Assembly (NCBI RefSeq): GCF_001347015.1
Contig: NZ_CFGI01000006.1
Location: 141,940 to 175,450, forward strand
Direction: 5' to 3'
DNA length: 33,511 nt
DNA from: Streptococcus pneumoniae
GTDB lineage: Bacteria; Bacillota; Bacilli; Lactobacillales; Streptococcaceae
The translations under genes were made by a program, and so were the position numbers. The notes beneath the pieces are model-generated. The model ran no database searches. It was given only the letters and a program-made list of their open reading frames with translations, and was not told the DNA's origin. This document shows positions 1 through 9,806 of this stretch, piece by piece (position 1 is the stretch's first letter; each line of letters opens with the position of its first letter).

Positions 1-51
1 CCGGGGGACATTTATATCGTAAGATAAGTTATTTTTTAATAGGGGATATTT

Positions 52-822
52 TCAAATTTCCTGAATTCTTCTTTTTTCCAAACAATAAACCGCTAAAGTG
101 AATACAAAAAACAAGATAAACAATAAAAAGAGAGAGAGTTCTTTGGATAACCACATTTTTTCACTTATATTCATTTCAAATAAAATAAAATCATTCAAAA
201 TTATTAGAGGATTCCAAAAAAGATACGTGTAAAATATCGTGACTTCCTTTCCTAATAAACTAGCGAATAAAGTTGGCATTGAGATTGAAAACATCAATAT
301 CAAATTTACAGGTGTCATGATTGCATTAACTTTAGACATACTCTTAATAAATAAGGAAATTAATATTCCTAATGGATACATCACTATAAAAATAATATTT
401 GAAGCAATACTAAGATGGATAATGTGAGTATACATATTTTTCACTATTGATAAGAACAAAAGTAAAAGAGGTAGTTGGAATACATTAAACAACAAGAGCA
501 TAGCTACAAAAGTACCAATATAAAATTCTAGATTACTAACATCAGTATGTGATAAAAAATTAAAAAAATTTGTTTGTCTTTTTTCTGTAAAACTACTAAT
601 GTTTAAAGTGAAAGAGAATGATAAAACGAGTAGCATCAAACTCATAGGTAAAAATTGCCCATAGAGTAACAAACTTATAATATCTGTGTTATTTAATATA
701 TTTTTAATTGCTAGACCAATAATTAAAAATACAGTAGATGGAATAATTGAACCGATAATGATTCCATAATTTCTCATATTTTCTAAAAAACTAAACTTAA
801 TCATCCGTAATATTTTTTTCAA
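52..822 (-). CDS. ABC-2 type transporter permease
   Basis: A 256-residue integral membrane protein with about six hydrophobic segments (residues ~18-42, 48-72, 103-125, 135-160, 168-188, 232-248) and no catalytic motif. It lies 3 bp downstream of the ATPase gene at 826-1530, so the two are almost certainly co-transcribed and together form an exporter in the cytoplasmic membrane. The length and topology fit ABC-2 membrane subunits of the kind found in bacteriocin self-immunity and peptide-export loci. The substrate cannot be read from the sequence. The divergent Rgg-type regulator at 1736 is a likely controller. Fairly sure of the class, unsure of the role. Confidence 0.8.
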   Translation of the reverse strand: MKKILRMIKFSFLENMRNYGIIIGSIIPSTVFLIIGLAIKNILNNTDIISLLLYGQFLPMSLMLLVLSFSFTLNISSFTEKRQTNFFNFLSHTDVSNLEFYIGTFVAMLLLFNVFQLPLLLLFLSIVKNMYTHIIHLSIASNIIFIVMYPLGILISLFIKSMSKVNAIMTPVNLILMFSISMPTLFASLLGKEVTIFYTYLFWNPLIILNDFILFEMNISEKMWLSKELSLFLLFILFFVFTLAVYCLEKRRIQEI

Positions 823-825
823 TAT

Positions 826-1530
826 TTAAATCCTCTTTTCATATATTGTCTTCCCAGTAACTGCCAAATATAAATCTTCTATGGTATTTACTTTATAGTT
901 AGAGAACAGATTATTATAGTCTCCACAACACTTGACATTACCATTATCTAAAATTATCAAATCACTCGTGAATAACTGCATATCCTCTAATTCATGACTA
1001 ATAACAATGAATAATTTATCAAGATAATTTTGGGATAAGTACTGATTGAGTTCTTTCTTCTTTTCAAAATCCAACTCTGAAAATGGTTCATCCAAAATTA
1101 CAATTTTCTTATTCATTACTAATGAAATGAATATTGATAGGGATTTACGCTGTCCACCTGATAAAGATTTCACCTTTTTCTTTAAAATATTAGCAATCTC
1201 AAGAAAATTATAGAGCTCCTGATCAAACCGATACGACGAGACCGAAGATTTAAAAAAATTGATTACTTCTGACACTTTCAAATTTTCTAGTATATTAAAA
1301 TGCTGAGGTTGATAAGCTATTTCTCTATAAAATTGAACCTTTTTATTATAAGTAATACTGCCCTTATAGCTTATATGCCCTGCGATACAATCAATTAAAG
1401 TAGATTTTCCTGATCCGTTTTTTCCAAGTAAAAAATACCTCTTACCTTTTTCCAATTCTAGATTTACATCCCTTAAAGCAACTGTGTCTTTGTATGTTTT
1501 AATAACATTAGATATAACTAATTTTTCCAT
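826..1530 (-). CDS. ABC transporter ATP-binding protein
   Basis: A 234-residue ABC ATPase with a complete motif set: Walker A GKNGSGKST at residues 36-44, a Q-loop in YQPQ near residue 74, signature LSGGQ near 123, Walker B ending ILDEP near 145 and the switch histidine in SHE near 177. It energises the permease encoded 3 bp downstream. The ATG has SD TAGGAG at a good distance, and that SD overlaps the stop codon of an upstream stop-free frame (1540-1677, see findings). The protein is short and lacks a fused membrane domain, as in two-component exporters for antimicrobial peptides. The substrate is unknown. Confidence 0.88.
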   Translation of the reverse strand: MEKLVISNVIKTYKDTVALRDVNLELEKGKRYFLLGKNGSGKSTLIDCIAGHISYKGSITYNKKVQFYREIAYQPQHFNILENLKVSEVINFFKSSVSSYRFDQELYNFLEIANILKKKVKSLSGGQRKSLSIFISLVMNKKIVILDEPFSELDFEKKKELNQYLSQNYLDKLFIVISHELEDMQLFTSDLIILDNGNVKCCGDYNNLFSNYKVNTIEDLYLAVTGKTIYEKRI

Positions 1531-1675
1531 TTTTATCTCCTATTCTACTGCAAACGCGAAAACTGGCATTTGGGTATTCAAAGAATTCTTAGTCAGACCA
1601 TAAAATTCAACAAGTCTAATTCCCGCAAAAACTGTTCCTCTAGTTTCTTTTCGAGTAGCTAAAATTGATAACTGA

Positions 1676-1701
1676 TTTTATTTATTGTACAATAAATAAA
1701 A
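1676..1701. promoter_or_regulatory. 26-bp perfect palindrome between the divergent Rgg and ABC genes
   Basis: Two 13-base arms (TTTTATTTATTGT and its exact complement) meet with no spacer. The site lies 35 bp before the Rgg start and about 145 bp before the ABC ATPase start. It contains TTGTAC on both strands, which could act as a -35 element in either direction, although no strong -10 follows. A perfect dyad in a divergent intergenic region next to a helix-turn-helix regulator is the expected arrangement for an autoregulatory operator. Binding by the Rgg protein is an inference. Confidence 0.55.
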
Positions 1702-1735
1702 ACGGATTTAATTTTTGTTGGGAAAATGGGAAATT

Positions 1736-2587
1736 ATGAAATCAAAACTTGGCATCACACTTAGAAAAGTTCGTAAAGGAAAACAAATTAGTCTATGCTC
1801 TGTAGCAGATGAACACCTTTCAAAATCTCAAATATCTAGATTCGAACGTGGGGAATCAGAGATATCTTGTATTCGACTTATCAATATTTTAGACAAATTA
1901 CACATTTCTTTAGACGAGTTTCTTGTATTACATGATGAAGATTATACTAATACTGAATTATTCGCTAATTTGGTTCAATATATTCGTAAGCAATATTCAT
2001 CACAAAACATCAAAAATATAGCTGCTCTACTTTCTGACTCATCACATTACACTTTAAATTCTTTCGAGAAAACAATGATAAAATCCATTCTACATACAAT
2101 GGATTCCAGCATTATTCCATCAAATAAAGAATTACTTCAATTGACAGATTATCTCTTTAAAGTTGAAAAATGGGGTTACTATGAAATCACTTTATTAGGT
2201 AACTGTGTACGAACAATAAACTACAACTCCTACTTCCTATTAACAAAGGAAATGTTGAACAATTACATCTACTCTTCATTGAATAAAACAAATAAGCGAA
2301 TTGTCACTCAATTAGCCATCAATTGTCTAATTCTGAGCGTAGATAAGGAAGAATTTTCAAACTGTACTTATCTAATCACCGAAATAAAAGCATTATTAGA
2401 TAATGAATTAAACTTTTATGAACAGACAGTTTTTCTCTATGCAACTGGTTACTTTGAATTTAAGCGTCATTCAGATAGCGGAATTGAAAAAATGAAACAG
2501 GCCATACAAGTGCTTGATATTTTAGGAGAAGACAAGTTAAAATTACACTATACTAGCCATTTCGATAAACTGGTAAACAAAGAATAG
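1736..2587 (+). CDS. Rgg/MutR-family transcriptional regulator
   Basis: About 283 residues from the ATG at 1736. A TTG at 1715 would add seven residues, but the ATG brings the protein into register with the usual Rgg N-terminus. Residues ~5-60 form an XRE-type helix-turn-helix containing [16 protein letters not shown], and the rest is an all-helical TPR-like domain, as in the Rgg/GadR/MutR family, whose members bind short peptide pheromones and control adjacent transporters, bacteriocins or virulence genes. It is divergent from the ABC exporter at 52-1530, which is the obvious target. No clear hydrophobic SHP pheromone gene is visible beside it. Family call is firm; ligand and target are inferred. 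Confidence 0.85.
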   Translation: MKSKLGITLRKVRKGKQISLCSVADEHLSKSQISRFERGESEISCIRLINILDKLHISLDEFLVLHDEDYTNTELFANLVQYIRKQYSSQNIKNIAALLSDSSHYTLNSFEKTMIKSILHTMDSSIIPSNKELLQLTDYLFKVEKWGYYEITLLGNCVRTINYNSYFLLTKEMLNNYIYSSLNKTNKRIVTQLAINCLILSVDKEEFSNCTYLITEIKALLDNELNFYEQTVFLYATGYFEFKRHSDSGIEKMKQAIQVLDILGEDKLKLHYTSHFDKLVNKE

Positions 2588-2688
2588 ATGAAATGATTCT
2601 CTACTATTTAATATTTTACAAATCAAGGGTGTCTCCATAAACTCACAACATCTCTAATGATTTTACCCTGATAGCAATAGACAGTTAA

Positions 2689-2721
2689 AAAGCCCTGAAA
2701 TCAGCTAAATTTCAAGGCTTT
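2689..2721. terminator. bidirectional terminator between rgg and smc
   Basis: A 13-bp stem (AAAGCC.TGAAAT paired with ATTTCA.GGCTTT, one mismatch) around a 7-base loop. It has T-rich sequence on the right and an A run on the left, so it can end both the rightward regulator transcript and the leftward rnc-smc transcript. Confidence 0.75.
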
Positions 2722-2780
2722 CTTTATATGCTATTGTATCAATTTACTTATTCCGATTTCTGTTGCTACTAGTTTAATTG

Positions 2781-5700
2781 TCATCTTTCAATACTTTCTA
2801 AATCTTTTAACTTCACCGAAACAATTTTTGAGACACCTGATTCTTGCATGGTCACTCCATAGATGGAATCAGCCGCTGCCATAGTTCCCTTACGGTGGGT
2901 TACGACGATAAACTGGCTGTCCTTGTCAAATCGATTGAGGTAATCCCCAAAACGTTTTACATTGGCTTCATCCAGCGCAGCTTCCACCTCATCCAAGATG
3001 ACAAATGGAATGGTCTTGACACGGATAATGGAGAAGAGCAAGGCAAGAGCCGATAAAGCTTTTTCACCACCACTCATAAGGTTTAGAGACTGAATTTTCT
3101 TACCTGGCGGTTGAACAGAAATCTCAACCCCAGCTGTCAGCAAGTCTCCCTCAGTCAATATCAAGTCTGCCTGACCTCCGCCAAACATCTGTTTGAAGGT
3201 CACTTTAAAGGACTCACGAATAGCTTCAAAGGTTGATTTAAAGCGTTCCTTGACCTCATCATTCATCTCTGTAATGGTCTCAAGGAGCAGGTTTTTCGCT
3301 GACAAAATGTCATCACGTTGGCTATTCAAGAAATCCAGACGATTGTGGACTTCTTCGTACTGTTCAATAGCATCCAAATTGACAGGACCCAGTGAGCGAA
3401 TAGCCTTCCCTAAATCCTGCACCTCTTGCTCTGCCAGATTGAGATTTTCCAACTCATGCGCCTTTTCTAGAGCTTCAGTATAGCTAATCTGATACTGGTC
3501 TGTTAATTGATTTTGTAAATGACGCAAGCGCTCGCTGACCTTTTCTTTCTTAGCTTCAGCACGAGTTTGCTTGCGAATCCACTCTTCATTCTGCTGGCGA
3601 GCCTGATCCAAATGACTAGCAATATCATCCAGTTGACCCTCAATATCATCCAACTCAAACTGCTTGCGAATCAAACCTTGTTGGAGATTTGTTTTCTGAG
3701 TTTTGGCTTCTTCGACCTGCTGACTGAGCAAATCCGTATCAACTTTCTCAAGATTGTCAACTTTTTCTTGAAGAAGGCGCTGGATTTCCTCTTGTTCGAT
3801 ATTCAGGTTGTCCAATTCCTTGCCTAAACGCTCAATATCAGCTACTTCATAACGCTTTTGTCCTTGCAGTTCTGTCTTAAACAAGCGAGCTTGTGCTAGC
3901 TCTTCCTGCAAGTTTTGATAGCGTTCTTGGATGGCGTTTTTATTAGACTTAATCTCTTCAATCTCAGCTTCCAGATTTTTCTTGTCACTGGCGATTGCAG
4001 CAAGGCGCTCTTGGCATTTTTCCTTATCCGCTTGCCAATCTCCCTCAGAAAGACGATTTAATTCCTCTTCTTGGAGTTTCCAAAGAGTTTCCAGTTCTTC
4101 AACTTGCTGACTGGTCTGCTGATAAGTGAGGGACAAGGCTTGCTCCTGAATACGAGCCTGCTCTCCTTGAGATTTGATAGCTTCTAATCTTTCTGTCAAT
4201 GCAGTCATCTCATTTTGCAAGATCTTCAAACTCACCTCTTCTGTACGCAAGCTTGCTTCTTCTTCAGCAATTTCTTTTTGTAATTGCTCCAGCTCTGGCT
4301 TGATAAAAATACTATTATTCTGGCGATTAGCTCCACCTGCGTAAGAACCACCTGTGCGCAACTCTGTACCGTCCAAAGTCACCATACGAACCTGATAACG
4401 AACCTGGCGAGCTGCTGCACGCGCATGCTCTACAGTATCAAAAATAGCGGTCGTAGCTAGCAAGTTCTTGAAAATAGCTTCCAACCTATTATCGAAAGTA
4501 ACCAGCTCATCTGCCATCCCAAGGAAACCTGGACTTGCAGCGATAGCATCTTGATTCTGACTAGAAATCGTACGCGCCTTGATCGTTGTCAAAGGAAGGA
4601 AGGTCGCGCGACCGGCTCTGTTTCGTTTGAGGAAATCAATCGCCTTGGTTGCTGACTCTTCATCTTCTACGATGATATGCTGGCTACTCGCCCCTAAGGC
4701 AATCTCTAGAGCAGTTTGATAATGCACATCAAAGGCCAGATGCTCACTGACTGCCCCAATAATCCCACCAAGGCGGTCTTTTTCTTGGAGAACACTCTTA
4801 ACACCTGCATAAAAGTTACTATGATTTCTCAAGATATTTTCCAAACTTTGGGCTCTAGCCTGTTTGTTCTTGAGATTATCCAGACGGTCAAAGAGTTGAC
4901 TTTGTTGAACTTGATAGGAAGCTTTCTGCTCCTCTTGTTCCTTGGCAATAGCTTGGTAGTCGGTCAATAATTTCTGAACCTGTTCCTTGGCAGTTTCAAG
5001 CTCTTCCTTTTGCTGACCAGCCTTCTCTTTAGCTGTAGCCAGTTGTTCTTTGAGCTTTTCTAGTTGATCTGCTTGTTTTTGAGAAAGCTGACGACTATTT
5101 TCCAACTCGTTTTCGATACGGGTCAGTTGATTTGAGACATCTGCTTCTTCTTGTAAAAGAGCTACAAAGCGTTCACGCAAGAGCTCAATCATCTGATCAG
5201 GATCATCTGAAAAAGCCAGTAATTCAGCCTCGAATCGATTGAGTTTTTGATTATTTTGGACTAGCTTCTCTTCTAAGAGGGCTAAAGAGCTTTCTTTATC
5301 AGATTTTTCTTGGCTGAGTGAATTTCTCTTATCCTCTAAAGCAGCCAAACGAGCTTGTGCTTCCTGTTGATTCAAGGCTACTTGCTCAGATTCTAATTTC
5401 GACAGGGCTAATTTTCTCTCTAAGTCACTAATTAGACTGGTCAAATCCATCAAACTGCCCTGGTCTTTGGCCATTTCAGCCTGTAAATCTTGGCGTTGCT
5501 TTTTAAGATTCTGATTTTCTTCTTCTAATTTTTCACGCTTTTGGTAGTAGCTCGTCAAGAGTTCCTGAACCTGTGCCAACTCTTCTTCTGTCGACTCTAG
5601 TTCAGACTTATTTTCCTTGATTTGAGCAACAATGACATCCAAGTAAATAGCCTTGCGTTGACTTTCCAAGTCTAAAAACTTACGGGCATTCTCAGCTTGC

Positions 5701-6320
5701 TTCTCAAGAGGCTTGATTTGATTATCCAACTCGTAGATAATGTCCTCTAAGCGGTCTAGATTATCCTGAGTTTGTTGTAGTTTACTCTCAGTTTCTTTTC
5801 TGCGAGTCTTGTATTTCAAAACACCTGCAGCTTCTTCAAAAATAGCTCGGCGTTCTTCGGGCTTGGAATTAAAAATCTCCTCAACCTTTCCTTGGGAAAT
5901 GATGGAGAAGGAATCTCGTCCCAAACCTGTATCCAAGAAGAGGTCATGAATATCACGCAGACGGACTTTCTTGCCGTCAATCTTGTATTCGCTATCTCCA
6001 CTACGATAGATATGGCGTTCCACCCTGATTTCTTGACCTGCATTCTTGATAAATCCGTCATGATTATCCAGAGTCACAACTACAGAAGCATAATTGAGCG
6101 GTTTGCGACTTTCTGTTCCAGCAAAGATGACATCCGGCATCTTGCCCCCACGGAGACTCTTGACACTAGACTCCCCCAAAGCCCAACGCAGACTTTCTGT
6201 AATATTGGACTTTCCAGATCCATTGGGTCCAACAACTGCCGTCACACCTTGGTCAAAAACGACCTTAGTCTTATCAGCAAAAGACTTGAATCCCTGAATT
6301 TCGATTTCCTTTAAATACAT
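2781..6320 (-). CDS. smc: chromosome segregation protein SMC
   Basis: A 1179-residue SMC ATPase of usual Gram-positive length. It has an N-terminal Walker A (GPNGSGKSN, residues 31-39) and Q-loop Q143, a first coiled-coil arm (~170-500), a hinge (~515-640, glycine-rich around the GGSYAGG motif), a second coiled-coil arm (~670-1000), then signature SGGEK (1083-1087) and Walker B with D1110/E1111. It forms the condensin complex with ScpA and ScpB, compacting and segregating the chromosome. Its start overlaps the end of rnc by 10 bp, so the two are translationally linked, an order common in streptococci. The terminator at 2689-2721 follows it. Confidence 0.98.
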   Translation of the reverse strand: MYLKEIEIQGFKSFADKTKVVFDQGVTAVVGPNGSGKSNITESLRWALGESSVKSLRGGKMPDVIFAGTESRKPLNYASVVVTLDNHDGFIKNAGQEIRVERHIYRSGDSEYKIDGKKVRLRDIHDLFLDTGLGRDSFSIISQGKVEEIFNSKPEERRAIFEEAAGVLKYKTRRKETESKLQQTQDNLDRLEDIIYELDNQIKPLEKQAENARKFLDLESQRKAIYLDVIVAQIKENKSELESTEEELAQVQELLTSYYQKREKLEEENQNLKKQRQDLQAEMAKDQGSLMDLTSLISDLERKLALSKLESEQVALNQQEAQARLAALEDKRNSLSQEKSDKESSLALLEEKLVQNNQKLNRFEAELLAFSDDPDQMIELLRERFVALLQEEADVSNQLTRIENELENSRQLSQKQADQLEKLKEQLATAKEKAGQQKEELETAKEQVQKLLTDYQAIAKEQEEQKASYQVQQSQLFDRLDNLKNKQARAQSLENILRNHSNFYAGVKSVLQEKDRLGGIIGAVSEHLAFDVHYQTALEIALGASSQHIIVEDEESATKAIDFLKRNRAGRATFLPLTTIKARTISSQNQDAIAASPGFLGMADELVTFDNRLEAIFKNLLATTAIFDTVEHARAAARQVRYQVRMVTLDGTELRTGGSYAGGANRQNNSIFIKPELEQLQKEIAEEEASLRTEEVSLKILQNEMTALTERLEAIKSQGEQARIQEQALSLTYQQTSQQVEELETLWKLQEEELNRLSEGDWQADKEKCQERLAAIASDKKNLEAEIEEIKSNKNAIQERYQNLQEELAQARLFKTELQGQKRYEVADIERLGKELDNLNIEQEEIQRLLQEKVDNLEKVDTDLLSQQVEEAKTQKTNLQQGLIRKQFELDDIEGQLDDIASHLDQARQQNEEWIRKQTRAEAKKEKVSERLRHLQNQLTDQYQISYTEALEKAHELENLNLAEQEVQDLGKAIRSLGPVNLDAIEQYEEVHNRLDFLNSQRDDILSAKNLLLETITEMNDEVKERFKSTFEAIRESFKVTFKQMFGGGQADLILTEGDLLTAGVEISVQPPGKKIQSLNLMSGGEKALSALALLFSIIRVKTIPFVILDEVEAALDEANVKRFGDYLNRFDKDSQFIVVTHRKGTMAAADSIYGVTMQESGVSKIVSVKLKDLESIER

Positions 6321-7009
6321 GAATCCAGCCCTTTCTCAACGGCATTTTTGGCAGCTTCCTGCTCTGCTAATTTCTTAGAACGACCTTGACCTTGACCAAT
6401 GCTCTTACCTTCAACCAGAACTTCTACATCAAAGACCTTATCGTGGGCAGGACCCGTTTCAGAAATCACCTGATAACGAATAGCCACATCCCCATTGACC
6501 TGAAGTAACTCTTGGAGATGGGTTTTGTAGTCTGTAATCATCTCAAACTCGCCTGCTTCAACCTTAGGAATCATGACTTGATAGATAAATTCCTTGACCT
6601 TGGCCACATCCTTGTCCAAAAGGAGGGCACCAAGAAAAGCTTCAAATGCATCACCAAGAATGGTGTCACGATTGCGACCACCAGACTTTTCTTCCCCCTT
6701 ACCCAGCTTGATAAACCGATCAAACTGGCAATCACGCGCAAAACCAGCCAAACTCTCCTCGCGAACAATCATGGCACGGAGTTTAGACAAGTCACCCTCA
6801 GGCTTTTTAGGATATTTTTTATACAGATATTCTGAAATCAATAACTGTAGAACAGCGTCTCCTAAAAATTCCAAGCGTTCATTGTGTGAAATTTTTAAGA
6901 GGCGGTGCTCATTGGCATAACTCGTATGAGTAAAGGCAGTCTCCAGTAACTTTTTGTCTGCAAATTTGATTGCAAAATGGTTCTTTAGTACAGTTTGTAA
7001 TTCTTTCAT
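6311..7009 (-). CDS. rnc: ribonuclease III
   Basis: 232 residues, the standard streptococcal length. The RNase III signature [10 protein letters not shown] is at residues 44-53, with catalytic E47 and D51, and the second acidic pair D120/E123 lies in the ILGDAFEAF segment. A double-stranded RNA-binding domain covers about 155-230. The enzyme cleaves dsRNA in rRNA and mRNA processing. The gene precedes smc with a 10-bp overlap. SD AAAGAGG stands before the ATG, and a promoter candidate lies at 7044-7072. Confidence 0.97.
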   Translation of the reverse strand: MKELQTVLKNHFAIKFADKKLLETAFTHTSYANEHRLLKISHNERLEFLGDAVLQLLISEYLYKKYPKKPEGDLSKLRAMIVREESLAGFARDCQFDRFIKLGKGEEKSGGRNRDTILGDAFEAFLGALLLDKDVAKVKEFIYQVMIPKVEAGEFEMITDYKTHLQELLQVNGDVAIRYQVISETGPAHDKVFDVEVLVEGKSIGQGQGRSKKLAEQEAAKNAVEKGLDSCI

Positions 7010-7043
7010 ACCAACCTCTTTCTAACTGATAACAGTCCTTTTT

Positions 7044-7072
7044 ATTATATCAAAAAAAGCCCCCTGAGTCAC
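7044..7072 (-). promoter_or_regulatory. probable rnc promoter
   Basis: Perfect -10 TATAAT (7044-7049) with a 17-bp spacer to a weak -35 GTGACT (7067-7072), about 35 bp before the rnc start codon. Confidence 0.5.
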
Positions 7073-7150
7073 TCTAAAACGGGACTGGAGAGCATTTGGG
7101 CATTCTTTAGAATGAAGTTTTCAGTTTTAGAGGCAAATTGGGGGCAAGAT

Positions 7151-7176
7151 AAAAAAAGCCCTATTAAAGGCTTTTT
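7151..7176 (-). terminator. terminator downstream of tRNA-Arg
   Basis: On the minus strand a short GC-containing stem (AAAAAGCC/GGGCTTTT) is followed by a T run, 12 bp past the tRNA 3' end. Confidence 0.75.
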
Positions 7177-7187
7177 AGGATGTTTAC

Positions 7188-7261
7188 ATCCACCCTGAGG
7201 GAATCGAACCCCCATCTAAAGAACCGGAATCTTACGTGATATCCATTACACTAAGGGTGGA
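7188..7261 (-). tRNA. tRNA-Arg (anticodon CCG)
   Basis: A 74-nt cloverleaf read on the minus strand. The acceptor stem TCCACCC pairs with GGGTGGA. The anticodon loop is TTCCGGT, giving anticodon CCG, which reads codon CGG (Arg). The T-arm contains GGTTCGATTCC. The CCA end is not encoded. It lies between guaC and rnc with its own promoter (7272-7300) and terminator (7151-7176). I see no integrase or att-like repeat beside it. Confidence 0.93.
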
Positions 7262-7271
7262 AACTTGTTTT

Positions 7272-7300
7272 ATTATAACAGAAATTTGCTCTAATAACAA
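7272..7300 (-). promoter_or_regulatory. promoter of tRNA-Arg
   Basis: -35 TTGTTA (7295-7300), 17-bp spacer, perfect -10 TATAAT (7272-7277) preceded by TGT (extended -10). The tRNA 5' end is 11 bp downstream. Confidence 0.75.
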
Positions 7301-7326
7301 GTTTTTTTCTGGCCATATAGCCTGTC

Positions 7327-8313
7327 TTAGTGGGAAGCATCCCCATTCCAGATAGAGTTTTTCACAATCACATAATCAACGTGTTTAAGGTCAGCAACCT
7401 GACGTCCACCTGCATAGGAAATAGCACTTTGAAGGTCTTGTTCCATCTCAGTTAAAGTGTCTTGCAGATGACCTTTTGCAGGAAGCAAGATGCGTTTGCC
7501 TTCCACGTTTTTGTAAGCACCTTTTTGATATTGTGAAGCTGAACCGTAGTACTCTTTGAACTGTTCACCATCAACTTCAATCGTTTTCCCTGGACTTTCA
7601 ATATGTCCTGCAAAGAGGGACCCAATCATGACCATGCTAGCACCGAAGCGGATAGACTTAGCAATATCGCCGTGAGTACGAATTCCTCCATCAGCAATAA
7701 TCGGTTTACGTGCAGCCTTAGCACACCAGCGTAGAGCAGCCAACTGCCAACCACCTGTACCAAAACCAGTCTTGACCTTAGTGATACAAACCTTACCAGG
7801 ACCGATTCCGACCTTAGTAGCATCCGCCCCAGCATTTTCCAATTCACGTACAGCTTCTGGAGTTCCCACATTTCCAGCAATGACAAAAGTATCTGGCAAT
7901 TCTTTCTTGATGTGTTGAATCATAGAAATCACGCTATCCGCATGACCATGAGCAATATCAATCGTGATGTACTCAGGAGCATCAGCCTTGAGCTGGCTAA
8001 CAAAATCATACTCATAATCCTTAACACCAACAGAGATAGAAGCAATAAGCCCTTGATCGTGCATACGCTTAATAAAAGGAATGCGTCCTGCCTCATCAAA
8101 ACGGTGCATAATGTAGAAGTAACCACCTTTAGCCAGTTGCTCTGCTACATTTTCATCCAAAATCGTCTGCATATTAGCTGGCACAACAGGTAGTTTAAAG
8201 GTGTGATTTCCTAGAGTGATGCTTGTGTCCGCTTCTGCACGGCTTTTAATGACACATTTATTTGGAATCAATTGAATATCTTCGTAATCAAAAATTGGAA
8301 ATTCATTTAACAT
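7327..8313 (-). CDS. guaC: GMP reductase
   Basis: A 328-residue IMPDH/GMPR-family barrel. It converts GMP to IMP with NADPH and ammonia release, salvaging guanine nucleotides into the adenine branch. The active-site loop GIGPGKVC places the catalytic cysteine at C176, followed by the phosphate-binding segment with [14 protein letters not shown]. The CBS domains of IMP dehydrogenase are absent and the length fits GuaC rather than GuaB. It stands alone with a strong promoter (8391-8419) and a structured 70-nt leader. Confidence 0.96.
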   Translation of the reverse strand: MLNEFPIFDYEDIQLIPNKCVIKSRAEADTSITLGNHTFKLPVVPANMQTILDENVAEQLAKGGYFYIMHRFDEAGRIPFIKRMHDQGLIASISVGVKDYEYDFVSQLKADAPEYITIDIAHGHADSVISMIQHIKKELPDTFVIAGNVGTPEAVRELENAGADATKVGIGPGKVCITKVKTGFGTGGWQLAALRWCAKAARKPIIADGGIRTHGDIAKSIRFGASMVMIGSLFAGHIESPGKTIEVDGEQFKEYYGSASQYQKGAYKNVEGKRILLPAKGHLQDTLTEMEQDLQSAISYAGGRQVADLKHVDYVIVKNSIWNGDASH

Positions 8314-8347
8314 ATCGATGTCTCGTTTCTTTTGTAATGACCTACCT

Positions 8348-8379
8348 ATGCTCTCGCATCACTACGTCTTTTCCGACGT
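8348..8379 (-). promoter_or_regulatory. two stem-loops in the guaC leader
   Basis: Between the guaC promoter and its SD the transcript can form ACGTC/GACGT (8364-8379) followed by ATGC-GAGA-GCAT (8348-8359), the latter closed by a GNRA-type tetraloop. I do not recognise a named riboswitch. Regulation by purines would be plausible but is not shown by the sequence. Confidence 0.4.
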
Positions 8380-8390
8380 TTCCTTAATTT

Positions 8391-8419
8391 ATTATAAACC
8401 AAAGTAAGGTTTTTGTCAA
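8391..8419 (-). promoter_or_regulatory. guaC promoter
   Basis: Consensus -35 TTGACA (8414-8419), 17-bp spacer, consensus -10 TATAAT (8391-8396). The predicted transcript start near 8384 leaves a leader of about 70 nt. Confidence 0.85.
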
Positions 8420-8486
8420 ATAATTTTATAAATTAAAATGTATCGTTCGGATTTTATTATGTAAATAACAAAATAAAGAGAAGAGA

Positions 8487-9806
8487 TTATTTTCTCCCCA
8501 CTTCTTTAGTAATATTTCTTTTAAAAGATTCTTCGGATCTTTCCATCATTTCACAAAATTCACTATAGGATGAAAACTCCTGAGGAATTTGGATAGACCA
8601 TTTCTTTAATAAGGCTCCGTACCCTGCTAGCTTTCCTATCTCATTATCAACCACCTTGTCCTTGCTCGGGAAAATAAGACCAGCCTTCTCAGCTTTTAAA
8701 ATATAAGAATAGGAAATCAGCTGGAACAAGTCCTCACGATTTATTCCTTTTTCAGCCTTTTCAAGCTTTTTATATTTAGCATCTAATACTATTTTAAGCT
8801 CTTCTTGATAAAAATCTGGATATACTTTTCTTTCTTGACTAGAAAATACTGAAATTCCGTCCGTCTTATCTTTATTCCGTGGATGGATAAAATCTTTTGG
8901 CAACAAAATATGAACATACTCTTCCCAAAGCCAGGCAACATCAAAAAGAATACCATGAATTTTTTGATTTTGATACCCTAAACCGTGCTTTTCTTGGTTT
9001 AGAATCATCAGACAAAGTTCTTGTAACTTTCTGTACTCGTTAAAGTATGCATGACGTAGAGGTTTAGATTGATTTCCCCGAATAATCTTCGCACGATCAG
9101 CTAGTTTATAAGAAGGAGTTACCCGCACGATTTCTGCTACATTTTCACGACTAGTTAAGAGACTATCAAGAACCCCTTGCCCAATGCTTTTCTGATTCTT
9201 AATGTATTCAATAGTATGACGAATCAACTGCATGAGGGGATTATCATAGGTGAACTCTCTCGTTGTGTAGGCAATATTTCCCGTGAAAGGAAGATTTTTC
9301 TTGAGATGGTTTCTTACATCAATCACTCCCTTAACATGACTGTCGTTATGAGAAAATCTCTGGTATTCCTTATAAAGACCTTTTCGGAGAGCAGCTTGAA
9401 GATACTTGGGAAAGAGGTAAACCAAGAGTTGATAGAGTTTATCCTCTGGAGATAGACCAACATCCAAACTAGTCAGATTGATATGAAGAACCTTTTGTAA
9501 GAGATAATGCAAAAAATAGTCATCACCTTTAACCGAAAAACGAGAAGATATCGTTAATCTCTCCTGACCGTAGCCCAGAAAACCAATCACATTACCTGTT
9601 TTAATTTCCTGATTAACTGTTTCAAAGATTTTTTGGTCCTTCTCTAAGTCAGGAGAATTCTTCAAATCACTTGGAAAAACAAAAATACCATTATTTTGAG
9701 AAAGATTCGCTAAGGTCCTATCTAGAAGTACTTGACTTAGTTTGGGATAAGAAGTGACAAGCTCTTCTTTAGTAATTTTATACTGATTATCAGTTATCCT
9801 CATCAT
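8487..9806 (-). CDS. mcrC: McrC-type restriction nuclease subunit
   Basis: About 439 residues from the ATG-ATG pair at 9806/9803. A longer frame to 9857 exists but would overlap the McrB gene by 68 bp. The N-terminal and middle parts match the McrC/LlaJI-type 'specificity' family, and the C-terminal third carries a PD-(D/E)xK core: YPDF, then a strand ending LDAKYK, then the helix QLISYSYILK. McrC pairs with the McrB motor at 9790 to cleave modified (or otherwise recognised) foreign DNA. The start overlaps the McrB stop by about 17 bp, so the two are translationally coupled. Probable antiphage restriction; the recognised modification is unknown. Confidence 0.87.
   Translation of the reverse strand: MMRITDNQYKITKEELVTSYPKLSQVLLDRTLANLSQNNGIFVFPSDLKNSPDLEKDQKIFETVNQEIKTGNVIGFLGYGQERLTISSRFSVKGDDYFLHYLLQKVLHINLTSLDVGLSPEDKLYQLLVYLFPKYLQAALRKGLYKEYQRFSHNDSHVKGVIDVRNHLKKNLPFTGNIAYTTREFTYDNPLMQLIRHTIEYIKNQKSIGQGVLDSLLTSRENVAEIVRVTPSYKLADRAKIIRGNQSKPLRHAYFNEYRKLQELCLMILNQEKHGLGYQNQKIHGILFDVAWLWEEYVHILLPKDFIHPRNKDKTDGISVFSSQERKVYPDFYQEELKIVLDAKYKKLEKAEKGINREDLFQLISYSYILKAEKAGLIFPSKDKVVDNEIGKLAGYGALLKKWSIQIPQEFSSYSEFCEMMERSEESFKRNITKEVGRK

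Noticed and set aside
5892-6314. 140-codon plus-strand ORF across the smc start
   Set aside because: Antisense to the SMC ATP-binding domain, with no SD or family match; one of many shadow frames over smc.
7188-7261. tRNA-Arg as an integration site of the McrBC region
   Set aside because: McrBC lies beyond guaC, over 1 kb away, and no partial copy of the tRNA 3' end is visible at its far side.
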